Of a stretch of 64,000 nucleotides of DNA, positions 51,645 through 60,600 are shown piece after piece (position 1 is the stretch's first letter; each line of letters starts with the position of its first letter). Origin of the DNA: Lacunisphaera sp. (GTDB lineage Bacteria; Verrucomicrobiota; Verrucomicrobiia; Opitutales; Opitutaceae); contig JAQSCO010000051.1 of NCBI GenBank assembly GCA_029945445.1, positions 1 to 64,000 of the forward strand. The letters run 5' to 3'. The notes under the pieces are model-generated. The model made no database searches and had not been told where the DNA came from. It saw only the letters and a program-made list of their open reading frames with translations. The position numbers and the translations under genes are program-made.

Positions 51645-53237
51645 ATGAGTCATCCCGTCATTTCGGGCCTGGAGATCCGGGGCCCGATGAATCCCGGCTA
51701 TGCCGAAATCCTCACGCCGGCGGCCGGTGCGTTCATCGCCGGCCTGTTCGTGAAATTCGACCCGCGCCGCCTGGAACTGCTCGCGAAACGAGTCGAGCGC
51801 CAGCACGCCATCGACGCCGGCAACCTGCCCGATTTTCTGCCGGAAACCGCCGCCATCCGCGGGGGCAACTGGAAGGTCGCGCCGATTCCGCCCGACCTGC
51901 TCGACCGCCGCACCGAGATCACCGGGCCCGTTGACCGCAAGATGGCCATCAACGCCCTCAACTCCGGCGCGCAGTGCTGGATGGCGGACTTCGAGGACGC
52001 CAACTCACCCACGTGGGAGAACGTCATGGAGGGCCAGATCAACATGCGCGACGCCGCCCGCCTCGCGCTCACCTACACCTCGCCCGAGGGCAAGAAATAC
52101 GCGCTGAAGGAGAAGATCGCCGTCATCATTGCCCGGCCGCGCGGCTGGCACATGGAGGAGAAGCACGTGCACTTCCAGGGCCAGCGCGTCTCGGCGTCGT
52201 TGTTCGACTGGGGCCTCTATTTTTTCCACAACGCCAAGGCCCTGCTCGCCCGCGGCTCCGGGCCCTATTTCTACCTGCCGAAGCTCGAGAACCACCTCGA
52301 GGCGCGCCTCTGGAACGACGTCTTCGTCCACGCCCAGGCCGCGCTCGGGATCCCGCGCGGCACCATTCGCTGCACGATGCTCATCGAGACGATCACCGGG
52401 GCGTTCGAGGCGGAGGAAATCCTCTACGAGCTGCGCGAGCATGCCTCGGGTCTCAATTGCGGCCGCTGGGACTACATGTTCAGCATGGTCAAAAAACTCC
52501 GCAACCGGCCGGGCTACATGTTCCCCGACCGCACGCTCATCACGATGGAGGTGCCGTTCCTCCGCGCCTACGTCACGCACGTCATCAACGTCTGCCACCG
52601 CCACGGCGCCTACGCCATGGGTGGCATGGCGGCGCAGATCCCGATCAAGAACGACCCGGCGGCCAACGCCGCCGCGCTCGCCAAGGTCCGCGCCGACAAG
52701 GAGCGCGAGGCCCGCGCCGGCCATGACGGCACCTGGGTCGCGCACCCCGGCCTCGTGGCGACCGCGCTCGAGGCGTTTGCCGAGCACATGAAGGGGCCCA
52801 ACCAGCTGTCGGTCATGCACGACGACGTCCAGGTCACCGCCGCCGATTTGCTCGCGCCGCTGCACGGCCCGATCACCGAGGGCGGCGTCCGTTGGAACCT
52901 GCACGTCGGCGTACGCTACCTCGAGGCCTGGCTGGGTGGTTCCGGTGCCGAGCCGATTCACAACCTCATGGAGGACCTCGCGACTTCCGAGATTTCCCGC
53001 TCGCAGCTCTGGCAGTGGCTGAAGTTCGGCGCGAAGCTCGACGACGGCCGGCCGGTCACGGCCGCGCTCTACGACCAGTTGCTGCCCGACGAGCTCGCCA
53101 AGATCCGCGCCGAATACGGCAACGAGCGCTACAACAGCGGACACTTCACGGAGGCGGTTGGGCTCTTCATGCGCATGTCGAAGAGCGCGGAGTTCGACGA
53201 GTTCCTGTCGCTCCCCGCCTACGAGCTGCTGCCGTAG
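51645..53237 (+). CDS. aceB: malate synthase A
   Basis: AceB condenses glyoxylate with acetyl-CoA to malate. The 530-residue protein has the form-A layout: GPVDRKMAINALNSGAQ, WMADFEDANSPTW, the IARPRGWHMEEKHV active-site Arg, PKLENHLEARLWNDVF, the Mg-binding IETITGAFEAEEILYEL, and MGGMAAQIPIK. No isocitrate lyase gene is nearby. Its location directly before uraD and the allantoin genes suggests that it takes up glyoxylate made by purine breakdown rather than serving an acetate shunt. Confidence 0.95.
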   Translation: MSHPVISGLEIRGPMNPGYAEILTPAAGAFIAGLFVKFDPRRLELLAKRVERQHAIDAGNLPDFLPETAAIRGGNWKVAPIPPDLLDRRTEITGPVDRKMAINALNSGAQCWMADFEDANSPTWENVMEGQINMRDAARLALTYTSPEGKKYALKEKIAVIIARPRGWHMEEKHVHFQGQRVSASLFDWGLYFFHNAKALLARGSGPYFYLPKLENHLEARLWNDVFVHAQAALGIPRGTIRCTMLIETITGAFEAEEILYELREHASGLNCGRWDYMFSMVKKLRNRPGYMFPDRTLITMEVPFLRAYVTHVINVCHRHGAYAMGGMAAQIPIKNDPAANAAALAKVRADKEREARAGHDGTWVAHPGLVATALEAFAEHMKGPNQLSVMHDDVQVTAADLLAPLHGPITEGGVRWNLHVGVRYLEAWLGGSGAEPIHNLMEDLATSEISRSQLWQWLKFGAKLDDGRPVTAALYDQLLPDELAKIRAEYGNERYNSGHFTEAVGLFMRMSKSAEFDEFLSLPAYELLP

Positions 53238-53243
53238 TCCGCC

Positions 53244-53756
53244 ATGCCGACCACGCTCGCCGCGCTCAATGTTGCCGATCGCGGCGCGTTCACCGCCGCA
53301 CTCGGCCACCTGTTCGAGCACTCGCCATGGGTGGCGGAGCAGGCGTGGCTGCGGCGGCCCTTTGCCGACGCCGCGCAGCTGCACGCCGCGCTGTGCACCG
53401 CGATGCGCACGGCGCCGCCGGAGTGGCGGATGGCGCTCATCCGCGCGCATCCCGACCTCGCCGGCCGGCTGGCCCGGCAGAAGCAGCTCACCGCCGAGTC
53501 CACCCGCGAACAGGCCAGCGCGGGGCTCGACCAGCTCACCGATGCCGAACTGGCCGAATTCACGGGAAACAACGACGCCTACCAGGCGAAATTCGCCTTC
53601 CCTTTCATCATCTGTGCCCGGCTGAACGCCAAGGGTGACATCCTGGAGGCGATGCGGGCCCGCCTGCCGAACCGGTGGGTGGACGAGCGCGACACCGCCC
53701 TGGCCGAAATCGAAAAAATCGCCTGGCTGCGCCTGCAGGATGCCCTCAAGGGCTGA
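53244..53756 (+). CDS. uraD: 2-oxo-4-hydroxy-4-carboxy-5-ureidoimidazoline decarboxylase
   Basis: UraD decarboxylates OHCU to S-allantoin. The 170-residue helical protein has the catalytic His69 in AHPDLAGRLA, the QASAGLDQLTDAELAEF segment, NDAYQAKFAFPFIICAR and the RLPNR region. It starts 6 bp after aceB. The next gene, uraH, makes its substrate. Confidence 0.93.
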   Translation: MPTTLAALNVADRGAFTAALGHLFEHSPWVAEQAWLRRPFADAAQLHAALCTAMRTAPPEWRMALIRAHPDLAGRLARQKQLTAESTREQASAGLDQLTDAELAEFTGNNDAYQAKFAFPFIICARLNAKGDILEAMRARLPNRWVDERDTALAEIEKIAWLRLQDALKG

Positions 53757-53758
53757 AT

Positions 53759-53832
53759 GGCCCACGAAATGCACGAAAGGGCGCGAACCCTGTAAGTTTC
53801 TTTTTTTAGTGTGATTCGTGTGTTTCGTCGGC
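53759..53832. repeat. imperfect inverted repeat between uraD and uraH (CACGAAT family)
   Basis: The words CCCACGAAATGCACGAAAG on the left and GATTCGTGTGTTTCGTCGG on the right are partly complementary around a T-rich centre. It fills the uraD-uraH gap and resembles the repeats in the nuo operon but is more degenerate. Confidence 0.6.
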
Positions 53833-53844
53833 AAAGCTACTCCC

Positions 53845-54189
53845 ATGCCCGGCAAACTCAGCACCCACGTCCTCGACCTCACCAGCGGCCGGCCCGCCGC
53901 CGGCATGCGCATCGAGCTTTGGAGCCTCGATGGCAAACCCACGATGCTCAAGGCCGTCACCACCAACCTCGACGGCCGCCCTGAGGAGCCGCTGCTCGCC
54001 TCCGCCACGATGGCCGTCGGCACCTACGAGCTGCTCTTCTTCGTGAAGGATTACTTCGTCGCGCACCACAAGGACAGCCCCTTCCTCGACCGCGTCCCGG
54101 TCCGCTTCGCGATCGCCGATCCCAAGGCCGGCTATCACGTCCCGCTGCTCGTCACCCCCTGGGCCTACAGCACCTACCGCGGGAGCTGA
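53845..54189 (+). CDS. uraH: 5-hydroxyisourate hydrolase
   Basis: UraH is a transthyretin-fold enzyme that hydrolyses 5-hydroxyisourate to OHCU. From the ATG at 53845 the protein has 114 residues with His8 in STHVLDLTSG, the AGMRIELW strand, FHK-type loop HHKDSPFLDRVPVRF and the conserved C-terminal YRGS. An upstream in-frame ATG at 53818 lies inside the repeat and is not favoured. Confidence 0.94.
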   Translation: MPGKLSTHVLDLTSGRPAAGMRIELWSLDGKPTMLKAVTTNLDGRPEEPLLASATMAVGTYELLFFVKDYFVAHHKDSPFLDRVPVRFAIADPKAGYHVPLLVTPWAYSTYRGS

Positions 54190-54193
54190 GCGC

Positions 54194-55459
54194 ATGCCGA
54201 ACGCCGCGCAGCTTCTCGTCTCGATGTTGGACGAGCTCGGTCGTATCACGGACGAGCCGGGGCGGCTGACGCGGACATTTTTGTCGCCGGGCATGCAACG
54301 GGCCAACGAGCTCGTTGGCGACTGCCTGAAAGCCGCCGGCTTGAAAGTCCGGGTCGACTCCGTCGGCAACCTCATCGGCCGGCTTGAAGGCGCGCAGCGC
54401 GGCGCGAAAACTCTACTGCTCGGCTCGCACCTCGACACCGTACGCGATGCGGGCCGCTTCGACGGGCCGCTCGGCGTGCTGCTGCCGATCGTGGCGCTCG
54501 CGGAGTTGCAGCGCCGCGGCGTGCAGCTGCCGTTTGCCGTCGAGGTGCTGGGTTTTTCCGAGGAGGAGGGCGTCCGTTTCGGCAGCGCCTACCTCGGCAG
54601 CGAAGGCTATACCGGCCGGTTGAAGCCGGCCACGCTCAAGCTGCGTGATGCCGATGGCGTCAGCGTGCTGGAAGCACTGCAAAGGTGGAACGGCCTGACC
54701 TCAGGACGTTCAAAGCGCGCTGGGGTCAGCGCGCTCCACCTCAAGGCCACCCACGAGCCAAGTAACCTAATAGGTTACATTGAGGTGCACATCGAACAAG
54801 GGCCGGTGCTGGAGGCGAGGAAGCTCGCGGTCGGGGTGGTCTCAGCCATCGCGGGCCAGAGCCGCTTCAAACTGACTTGGACGGGCCAGGCCGGGCACGC
54901 GGGCACGACGCCGATGGCGCTGCGGCGCGATGCGCTGGCCGGCGCTGCGGAATTCATCACCGGAGTCGAGGCCATCGCCCGCCGCACGCCGGGCCTGGTC
55001 GCCACAGTCGGGGCACTTACGGTTTCACCCGGCGCGGCCAATGTGATTCCCGGCGCGGCCACTCACACGCTCGATGTCCGCCATGCGAAGGATTCCGTCC
55101 GGCGTTCCGCCCTGATGCGGATCGGACGGCTGGCCACGCAGATCGCCATCAAACGCGGGCTTGAGCGCCGCTGGCAGCGGACGCAGGAGAACGGCGCGGT
55201 GGATTGTTCAGTGAAACTGACCGCGCGGCTCGCCCGCAGTGTGCAGGCCGTGCAGGGCAAGGCTCTCTCGCTCGTCAGCGGCGCGGGTCACGACGGCGTG
55301 GTGATGTCCACGCTCACGCCCGTGGCGATGCTGTTCGTCCGCTGCCGGGACGGGCTGAGCCACCATCCCGATGAATACGCGTCGCCCAAGGACCTCGCGG
55401 TCGCGCTGCGGGTGATGGTTGATTTTCTGGAACGGCTGGCCGCGGAGTATCGCGGATGA
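54194..55459 (+). CDS. allC: allantoate amidohydrolase (M20-type)
   Basis: AllC removes ammonia and CO2 from allantoate, giving S-ureidoglycine. The 421-residue protein is a dinuclear metal amidase: GSHLDTVRDAGRFDGPLG (metal His and Asp), FSEEEGVRFG, HIEQGPVLE, and the dimerisation-domain GQAGHAGTTPM. The catalytic C-terminal GAGHDGVVMS and LSHHPDEY are present. Residues of about 164-183 are coded by an in-frame REPIN-like repeat (54685-54739) that adds roughly 11 residues to a surface loop. It is 4 bp after uraH and overlaps allB by four bases. Confidence 0.92.
   Translation: MPNAAQLLVSMLDELGRITDEPGRLTRTFLSPGMQRANELVGDCLKAAGLKVRVDSVGNLIGRLEGAQRGAKTLLLGSHLDTVRDAGRFDGPLGVLLPIVALAELQRRGVQLPFAVEVLGFSEEEGVRFGSAYLGSEGYTGRLKPATLKLRDADGVSVLEALQRWNGLTSGRSKRAGVSALHLKATHEPSNLIGYIEVHIEQGPVLEARKLAVGVVSAIAGQSRFKLTWTGQAGHAGTTPMALRRDALAGAAEFITGVEAIARRTPGLVATVGALTVSPGAANVIPGAATHTLDVRHAKDSVRRSALMRIGRLATQIAIKRGLERRWQRTQENGAVDCSVKLTARLARSVQAVQGKALSLVSGAGHDGVVMSTLTPVAMLFVRCRDGLSHHPDEYASPKDLAVALRVMVDFLERLAAEYRG
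54685..54739. repeat. REPIN-like element inside the allC coding sequence
   Basis: GTGG at 54685-54688 is followed by a stem AACGGCCTG/CAGGACGTT (one mismatch). Read from the other side on the minus strand, GTGG (54739-54736) is followed by a perfect nine-base stem AGCGCGCTG/CAGCGCGCT. This is the same inverted two-hairpin plan as the intergenic elements but with GTGG instead of GTAG. The reading frame stays open through it. Confidence 0.82.
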
Positions 55460-56856
55460 AGCGTCGTGGCCGCAATATCGTCGAGGCGACCGAACCCGAG
55501 ACGCTCGATCTCGTCGTCCGGGGCGGCCGGGTTGTGACGCCGGAGGGTGTGCACGACCTAGAAATAGGCATCCTCGAGGGGAAAATCGTGCGCTTGGCGC
55601 CGGAGGTCACCGACCCAACGCACGCCGAGCTCGATGCGGCCGGCCGCTACGTGTTTCCGGGCATCCTCGATGCCCACGTCCATTTCAACGAACCTGGCCG
55701 GGCGGAGTGGGAGGGATTGGCCCACGGTTCGCTCGCGCTGGCGGCCGGCGGGGGCACCTGCTTCTTCGACATGCCACTCAACTCCGAGCCGCCGGTGCTC
55801 GACGCGGCCGGTCTGCGCACGAAGCGCGAGCTGGCCGAGCAGCAGTCGTGCACGGACTTCGCGCTCTGGGGCGGGCTGGTGCCGGGCAACCTCGACAAGC
55901 TTGCCGGCCTGCGCGATGCGGGCGCGATCGGCCTGAAGGCTTTCATGTGCGACAGTGGCATCGCCAGTTTTCCGCGGGTCGACGGCGCGTCACTCCTCGC
56001 GGGCATGAAGCGCGCCGCCAAGCTCGGCTTGCTCGTTGCGGTGCACGCCGAGGACGAGGCCCTCGCCGCCAAGTTCACCCTGGCGCAGAAAGTCCGCGGT
56101 CGCCACGACGCGAAGGCCTTCCTCGCGTCGCGCCCGGTCGAGGTTGAACTCGCCGCCATCCGCCAGGCCCTGGAATTCGCCGGCGAGACCGGCTGTGCGC
56201 TGCATATCGTCCACGTGAGCAGCCCGGAGGGCCTCGCGCTCGTCACCGAGGCGCGGGCGCAGCGCGTCGACGTGACGGCGGAGACCTGCCCGCATTACCT
56301 GCTGTTGAACGACAAGGACGTCGTGAAGACCGGCGCACTGGCCAAGTGCGCGCCGCCGGTGCGCGACGAACTCAGTCGCCAGGCGATGTGGCGGGAGTTG
56401 CGCGCGGGCAACATCCAGACCGTGGGCTCCGACCATTCGCCGGCGCCGCCGGAGATGAAGACCTCGGAGAATTTCTTCGGGATCTGGGGCGGCCTCGCCG
56501 GGGTGCAGCATGGCTTCCAGCTGCTGTTCAGCGAATGCGCCGACACCCTCGCCAAGGACCTGCCGCTGCTCGCCGCGGTGCTGGCGCGCAATGTCGCCCG
56601 CCGCTTCCGCCTCGAACACCGCAAGGGCCTGCTGGCCGAGGGGCGCGATGCGGACTTCACGCTGCTGGAGTTCGGTCCGCCGCGCACGATCACCGCCCGG
56701 GAATTGTGGACCCGGCATCCCCTCAGCGCCTATACCGGCCGAAAGTGCCGGGCGCGTGTGACCCACACTTATGTCCGCGGCTGCCCGGTCTGGGCCGACG
56801 GCGGGGTTGCATCCGGCTCCCCGAAAGGTCAGTTTCTCCGGCCAAACACCACCTGA
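55456..56856 (+). CDS. allB: allantoinase
   Basis: AllB opens the ring of allantoin to allantoate. The 466-residue amidohydrolase has DAHVHFNEPGR (metal ligands), the likely carbamylated lysine in GLKAFMCDSG (about residue 160), VAVHAEDE, LHIVHVSSPEG, ETCPHYL and SDHSPAP. Related dihydroorotases share these motifs; neighbours and the MCDSG segment favour allantoinase. It overlaps allC by four bases and lies 5 bp before allE. Confidence 0.93.
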   Translation: MKRRGRNIVEATEPETLDLVVRGGRVVTPEGVHDLEIGILEGKIVRLAPEVTDPTHAELDAAGRYVFPGILDAHVHFNEPGRAEWEGLAHGSLALAAGGGTCFFDMPLNSEPPVLDAAGLRTKRELAEQQSCTDFALWGGLVPGNLDKLAGLRDAGAIGLKAFMCDSGIASFPRVDGASLLAGMKRAAKLGLLVAVHAEDEALAAKFTLAQKVRGRHDAKAFLASRPVEVELAAIRQALEFAGETGCALHIVHVSSPEGLALVTEARAQRVDVTAETCPHYLLLNDKDVVKTGALAKCAPPVRDELSRQAMWRELRAGNIQTVGSDHSPAPPEMKTSENFFGIWGGLAGVQHGFQLLFSECADTLAKDLPLLAAVLARNVARRFRLEHRKGLLAEGRDADFTLLEFGPPRTITARELWTRHPLSAYTGRKCRARVTHTYVRGCPVWADGGVASGSPKGQFLRPNTT

Positions 56857-56861
56857 CGCCC

Positions 56862-57605
56862 ATGCCTGAACTCTTCGGACACACCCGCGCGCACGTCGGC
56901 CCCCGCCACGCGCTCCTCACCCCCGCCAACCACGTCAACAGCTCCGTGCCGGGCATCACGGGCGCCACCGCGGTCGTGCTGATCAACGAGGCGATGGGCG
57001 CGAAGTTTGCGCAGACCCTTGTGACCTTTCAGGAAGGTGGCCGCGCCGGCCAGCCCGCGGGCGGCACGCAGACCTTCGGCTACATCATGGGCGGAAGCGG
57101 CACGGTGGCGGTTGGCAAGGAGAAGGCCAAGTGCGGCGCCGGCGGGTATTTTTATGCGCCGGCCGGGCACGCCTGGTCGATCACCGCGCCGAAGGCCGGC
57201 ACGCAGATTACGCTTTTCCAGAAAAAATACGTGCCGCTCGCCGGCACGGCCTCACCCAAGCCGATCATCAGCGACGCCGCGAAGGTGAAGGGCACGCCGT
57301 TCCTCGGCGACCCGGCGGCCAACCTGCAGGTGCTGCTGCCTGACGATCCCTCGTTCGACATGGCGGTGAACGTCTTTGCCTACCAGCCTGGCGGCCACCT
57401 GCCGTTCGTCGAGATCCACGTCATGGAGCACGGCCTCGTGATGCTCGGCGGCGCGGGCGTCTACCGGCTCGAGGACAGTTGGTATCCGGTGCAGGCGGGC
57501 GACGCGATCTGGATGGGCCCGTATTGCCCGCAGTGGTTCGTGGCGATGGGCAAGGTCCCGGCGAGCTACCTTTATTACAAGGATGTCAACCGTCCGGCCA
57601 TCTGA
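56862..57605 (+). CDS. allE: (S)-ureidoglycine aminohydrolase
   Basis: AllE is a bicupin manganese enzyme that turns S-ureidoglycine into S-ureidoglycolate with release of ammonia. From the ATG at 56862 it has 247 residues. The N-terminal part has GHTRAHVGPRHALLTPANHV, and the two cupin cores include QTFGYIMGGSGTV and PGGHLPFVEIHVMEHG, with AGDAIWMGPYCPQWF after the second. It overlaps the start of xdh by 23 bases. Confidence 0.92.
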   Translation: MPELFGHTRAHVGPRHALLTPANHVNSSVPGITGATAVVLINEAMGAKFAQTLVTFQEGGRAGQPAGGTQTFGYIMGGSGTVAVGKEKAKCGAGGYFYAPAGHAWSITAPKAGTQITLFQKKYVPLAGTASPKPIISDAAKVKGTPFLGDPAANLQVLLPDDPSFDMAVNVFAYQPGGHLPFVEIHVMEHGLVMLGGAGVYRLEDSWYPVQAGDAIWMGPYCPQWFVAMGKVPASYLYYKDVNRPAI

Positions 57606-60600
57606 TCCCTTCGCGCCGGCCACGCTCGACCTCATCGTCAACGGCCGCGCGGTCTCCACGGCGGGCGTGGCGCCCACGACCACGTTGCTGGCGTGGCTGC
57701 GCGCGAACGGCCTGACGGGCAGCAAGGAAGGCTGCGCTGAGGGCGACTGCGGCGCGTGCAGCGTGGCACTCGTCGACCGCGACGCGAACGGCAAGGCGAC
57801 CTACCGCGCCTTCAACAGCTGCATCGCGCTGGTGCCGATGTTCGCCGGCCGCGAGATTGTCACGGTCGAGGGCCTCGCCCAGTGCGGCGCCGACCGGAAG
57901 CAGCTCCATCCCGTGCAGGCCGCGCTGGTCGAGCACTACGGTTCGCAATGCGGCTACTGCACACCCGGGTTTGTCGTCTCGATGTTCGAAGCCTACTACC
58001 GCGACGGCTGCAAGGCGCCTTGGCAGGTGAGCGACCAGCTTTGCGGCAACCTCTGCCGCTGCACCGGCTACCGGCCGATCCGCGACGCGGCGGTCACGGC
58101 CCTGGCGCAGCGCCCGCCGGCGGCCGACGATGCTTTTGCCCAGCGGCTCACCGTGCCGGTGCGTCCGCCCGGCGCGCTCAATTACGTCGAGGGCGGCGGA
58201 AAGTTCTTCCGGCCCACGTCGCTGCCCGGGCTCTTCACGCTGATTGAGACTTACCCGACCGCGCAGCTCGTCGCCGGCGCGACGGAGATCGGCGTGGAGC
58301 TGAATAAGAAGTTCAAGGCCTTCCCGATCCTCATCTCGACCGAGGGCCTGCCCGAGCTGACGCGTATCAGTTCAACGGCCGAGGCCTGGCACATCGGTGC
58401 GGCGGCCACGCTGACGAATATCGAGGAGGCGCTGGGCAATGAATTTCCCTCCATCGCGAAGATGCTACGCGTCTTTGCCGCGCGCCAGATCCGCAACCGC
58501 GCCACGCTCGGCGGCAACCTCGTGACGGCCTCGCCCATCGGCGACAGCGCGCCAGTGCTGCTGACACTTGACGCGAGCGTCGTGCTCACCTCGGCCAAGG
58601 GTGAGCGCACGGTGCCGCTGGCCGACTTCTTTGTCGCCTACCGCAAGACCATCCTCAAGCCGGGCGAGATCATGCGCGAGATCGTGCTGCCGCGCGGCGG
58701 GCCGTTCCGCGAACTGACCCGCCGGGTGGATTTCCTGAAGGTCTCCAAGCGCCGCGAGCTCGACATCAGCATCGTGGCCGGGGCGTTCTGCGTGGACCTC
58801 GACGCCGCGGGCCAGGTGCGCAAGGCCCGCATCGCCTACGGCGGCGTGGCCGCCATGCCCCTGCGCGCCCTCAAGGCGGAGGCGGCACTGGTGGGGAAAA
58901 AGCTCGACGACCCGGCCGTTGCGCAGGTGCTGCGCGAGACTTTCCAGCCAATCGACGATGCGCGCGGCGGTGCCGAATACCGGCGCGGGCTGGTCGTCGG
59001 CCTCTGGGAGAAATTTGTCTCGGGCGAGCAGAGCGAGGCGCAGGACGCCGACCTCGGGTTCGCCGGCGACGCCAAGTGGCCGGTGGAAGATCCTTCGCGG
59101 GCCCTCGGCCACGAAAGCGCGGTCGGGCACGTCACGGGGCGGGCGATGTATGTCGACGACACGGCGCAGCGCCGGAAGATGCTCGATTGCTGGCCGGTGT
59201 GCGCGCCGCACGCCCGGGCAAAGATCCTGCGCCGCGAAGCCACGCAGGCCCGGCAGGCGCTTGGCATCCACGCGGTGCTGCTGGCCGAGGACATTCCCGG
59301 CGAAAACAACACCGGGCCGGTGCGGCACGACGAGCCGTTGCTGGCCCAGGACGAGATTCTTTTCCACGGCCAGATGGTGGCGTGGGTCGTGGGTGATTCA
59401 CTGGCCGCCTGCCGCGCGGCGGCGGCGCTGGTCGAGGTGGACTACGCGCCGCTGCCCGCGGTCATTGGCCTGCCGGCGGCCATCGCGCAGGACAGTTACC
59501 ACACCGAACCCCATGCGCTGGCGCGCGGGGATGTCGTGGCGGCGCTGGCGGCGGCGCCGGCAAAGCTCGAGGGCGAGTTCGAGTTCGGCGGGCAGGAGCA
59601 TTTTTATCTGGAAACCCACGCGGCGTGGGCCGAGGCAGGCGAGGACGGCAGCGTGTTGGTCAATTCTTCCACGCAGCACCCGGCGGAGATCCAGGCAATT
59701 GTCGCCGAGGTGCTGCATGTGGCGCGGCACAAGGTCGTCGTGCAGGCGCCGCGCATGGGCGGCGGCTTCGGCGGCAAGGAGACGCAGGGCAACGCCTTTG
59801 CGGCGCTGGTGGCGCTGGCGGCGGTCAAGACCGGCCGGCCGGTGCGCGTGCAGCTCGACCGCGACCTCGACATGAAGCTGACCGGCAAGCGGCATCCGTT
59901 CCATGCGAGGTTCTCCGTCGGCCATGACCACGAGGGCCGGTTGCTTGCCGCGCAGGTGGCACTGGTGTCGGACGGCGGCTGGTCGCTCGATTTGTCCACG
60001 GCGATCAACGACCGTGCGCTGTTCCACCTCGACAACGCCTACTACATCCCGGCGGTGCATTTCAGCGGACGCGTGGCAAAGACCAACGTGACGTCGCACA
60101 CGGCCTTTCGCGGCTTCGGCGGGCCGCAGGGCATGATTGTCATCGAGGAGATCGTCGACCGCATTGCCCGCCGGCTCGGGTTGCCGCCGGAGGTCGTGCG
60201 CGAACGCAACCTCTATCATGGGACCGGTGAGACGAATAGGACCCATTACAACGAGGACATTGGCGATAATCGCATCCAGGACCTCTGGCAGCAGGTGCTG
60301 GCCAAGGCAGACTTCGCGACGCGGCGCGCCGAGGTGGCGGCTTGGAACCGGGCGAATCCGCACATGAAGCGCGGGCTGGCGGTGACGCCGGTGAAGTTCG
60401 GCATTTCTTTCACACTGGCGCACTACAATCAGGCCGGGGCGCTCGTGCACATCTACCAAGACGGCTCCGTGCAGGTGAACCATGGCGGCACCGAGATGGG
60501 CCAGGGGCTGCACACCAAGATCCTCGGCGTAGCCATGCGCGAGCTGGGGCTGCCGGCGGCCAGCATCCGCCTGATGACGACGAGCACGGACAAGGTGCCG

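Noticed and set aside
54760-54780. Perfect palindrome GTAACCTA-A-TAGGTTAC in allC
   Set aside because: It is short, lies in conserved coding sequence (SNLIGYIE) next to the REPIN-like element, and no regulatory role is evident.
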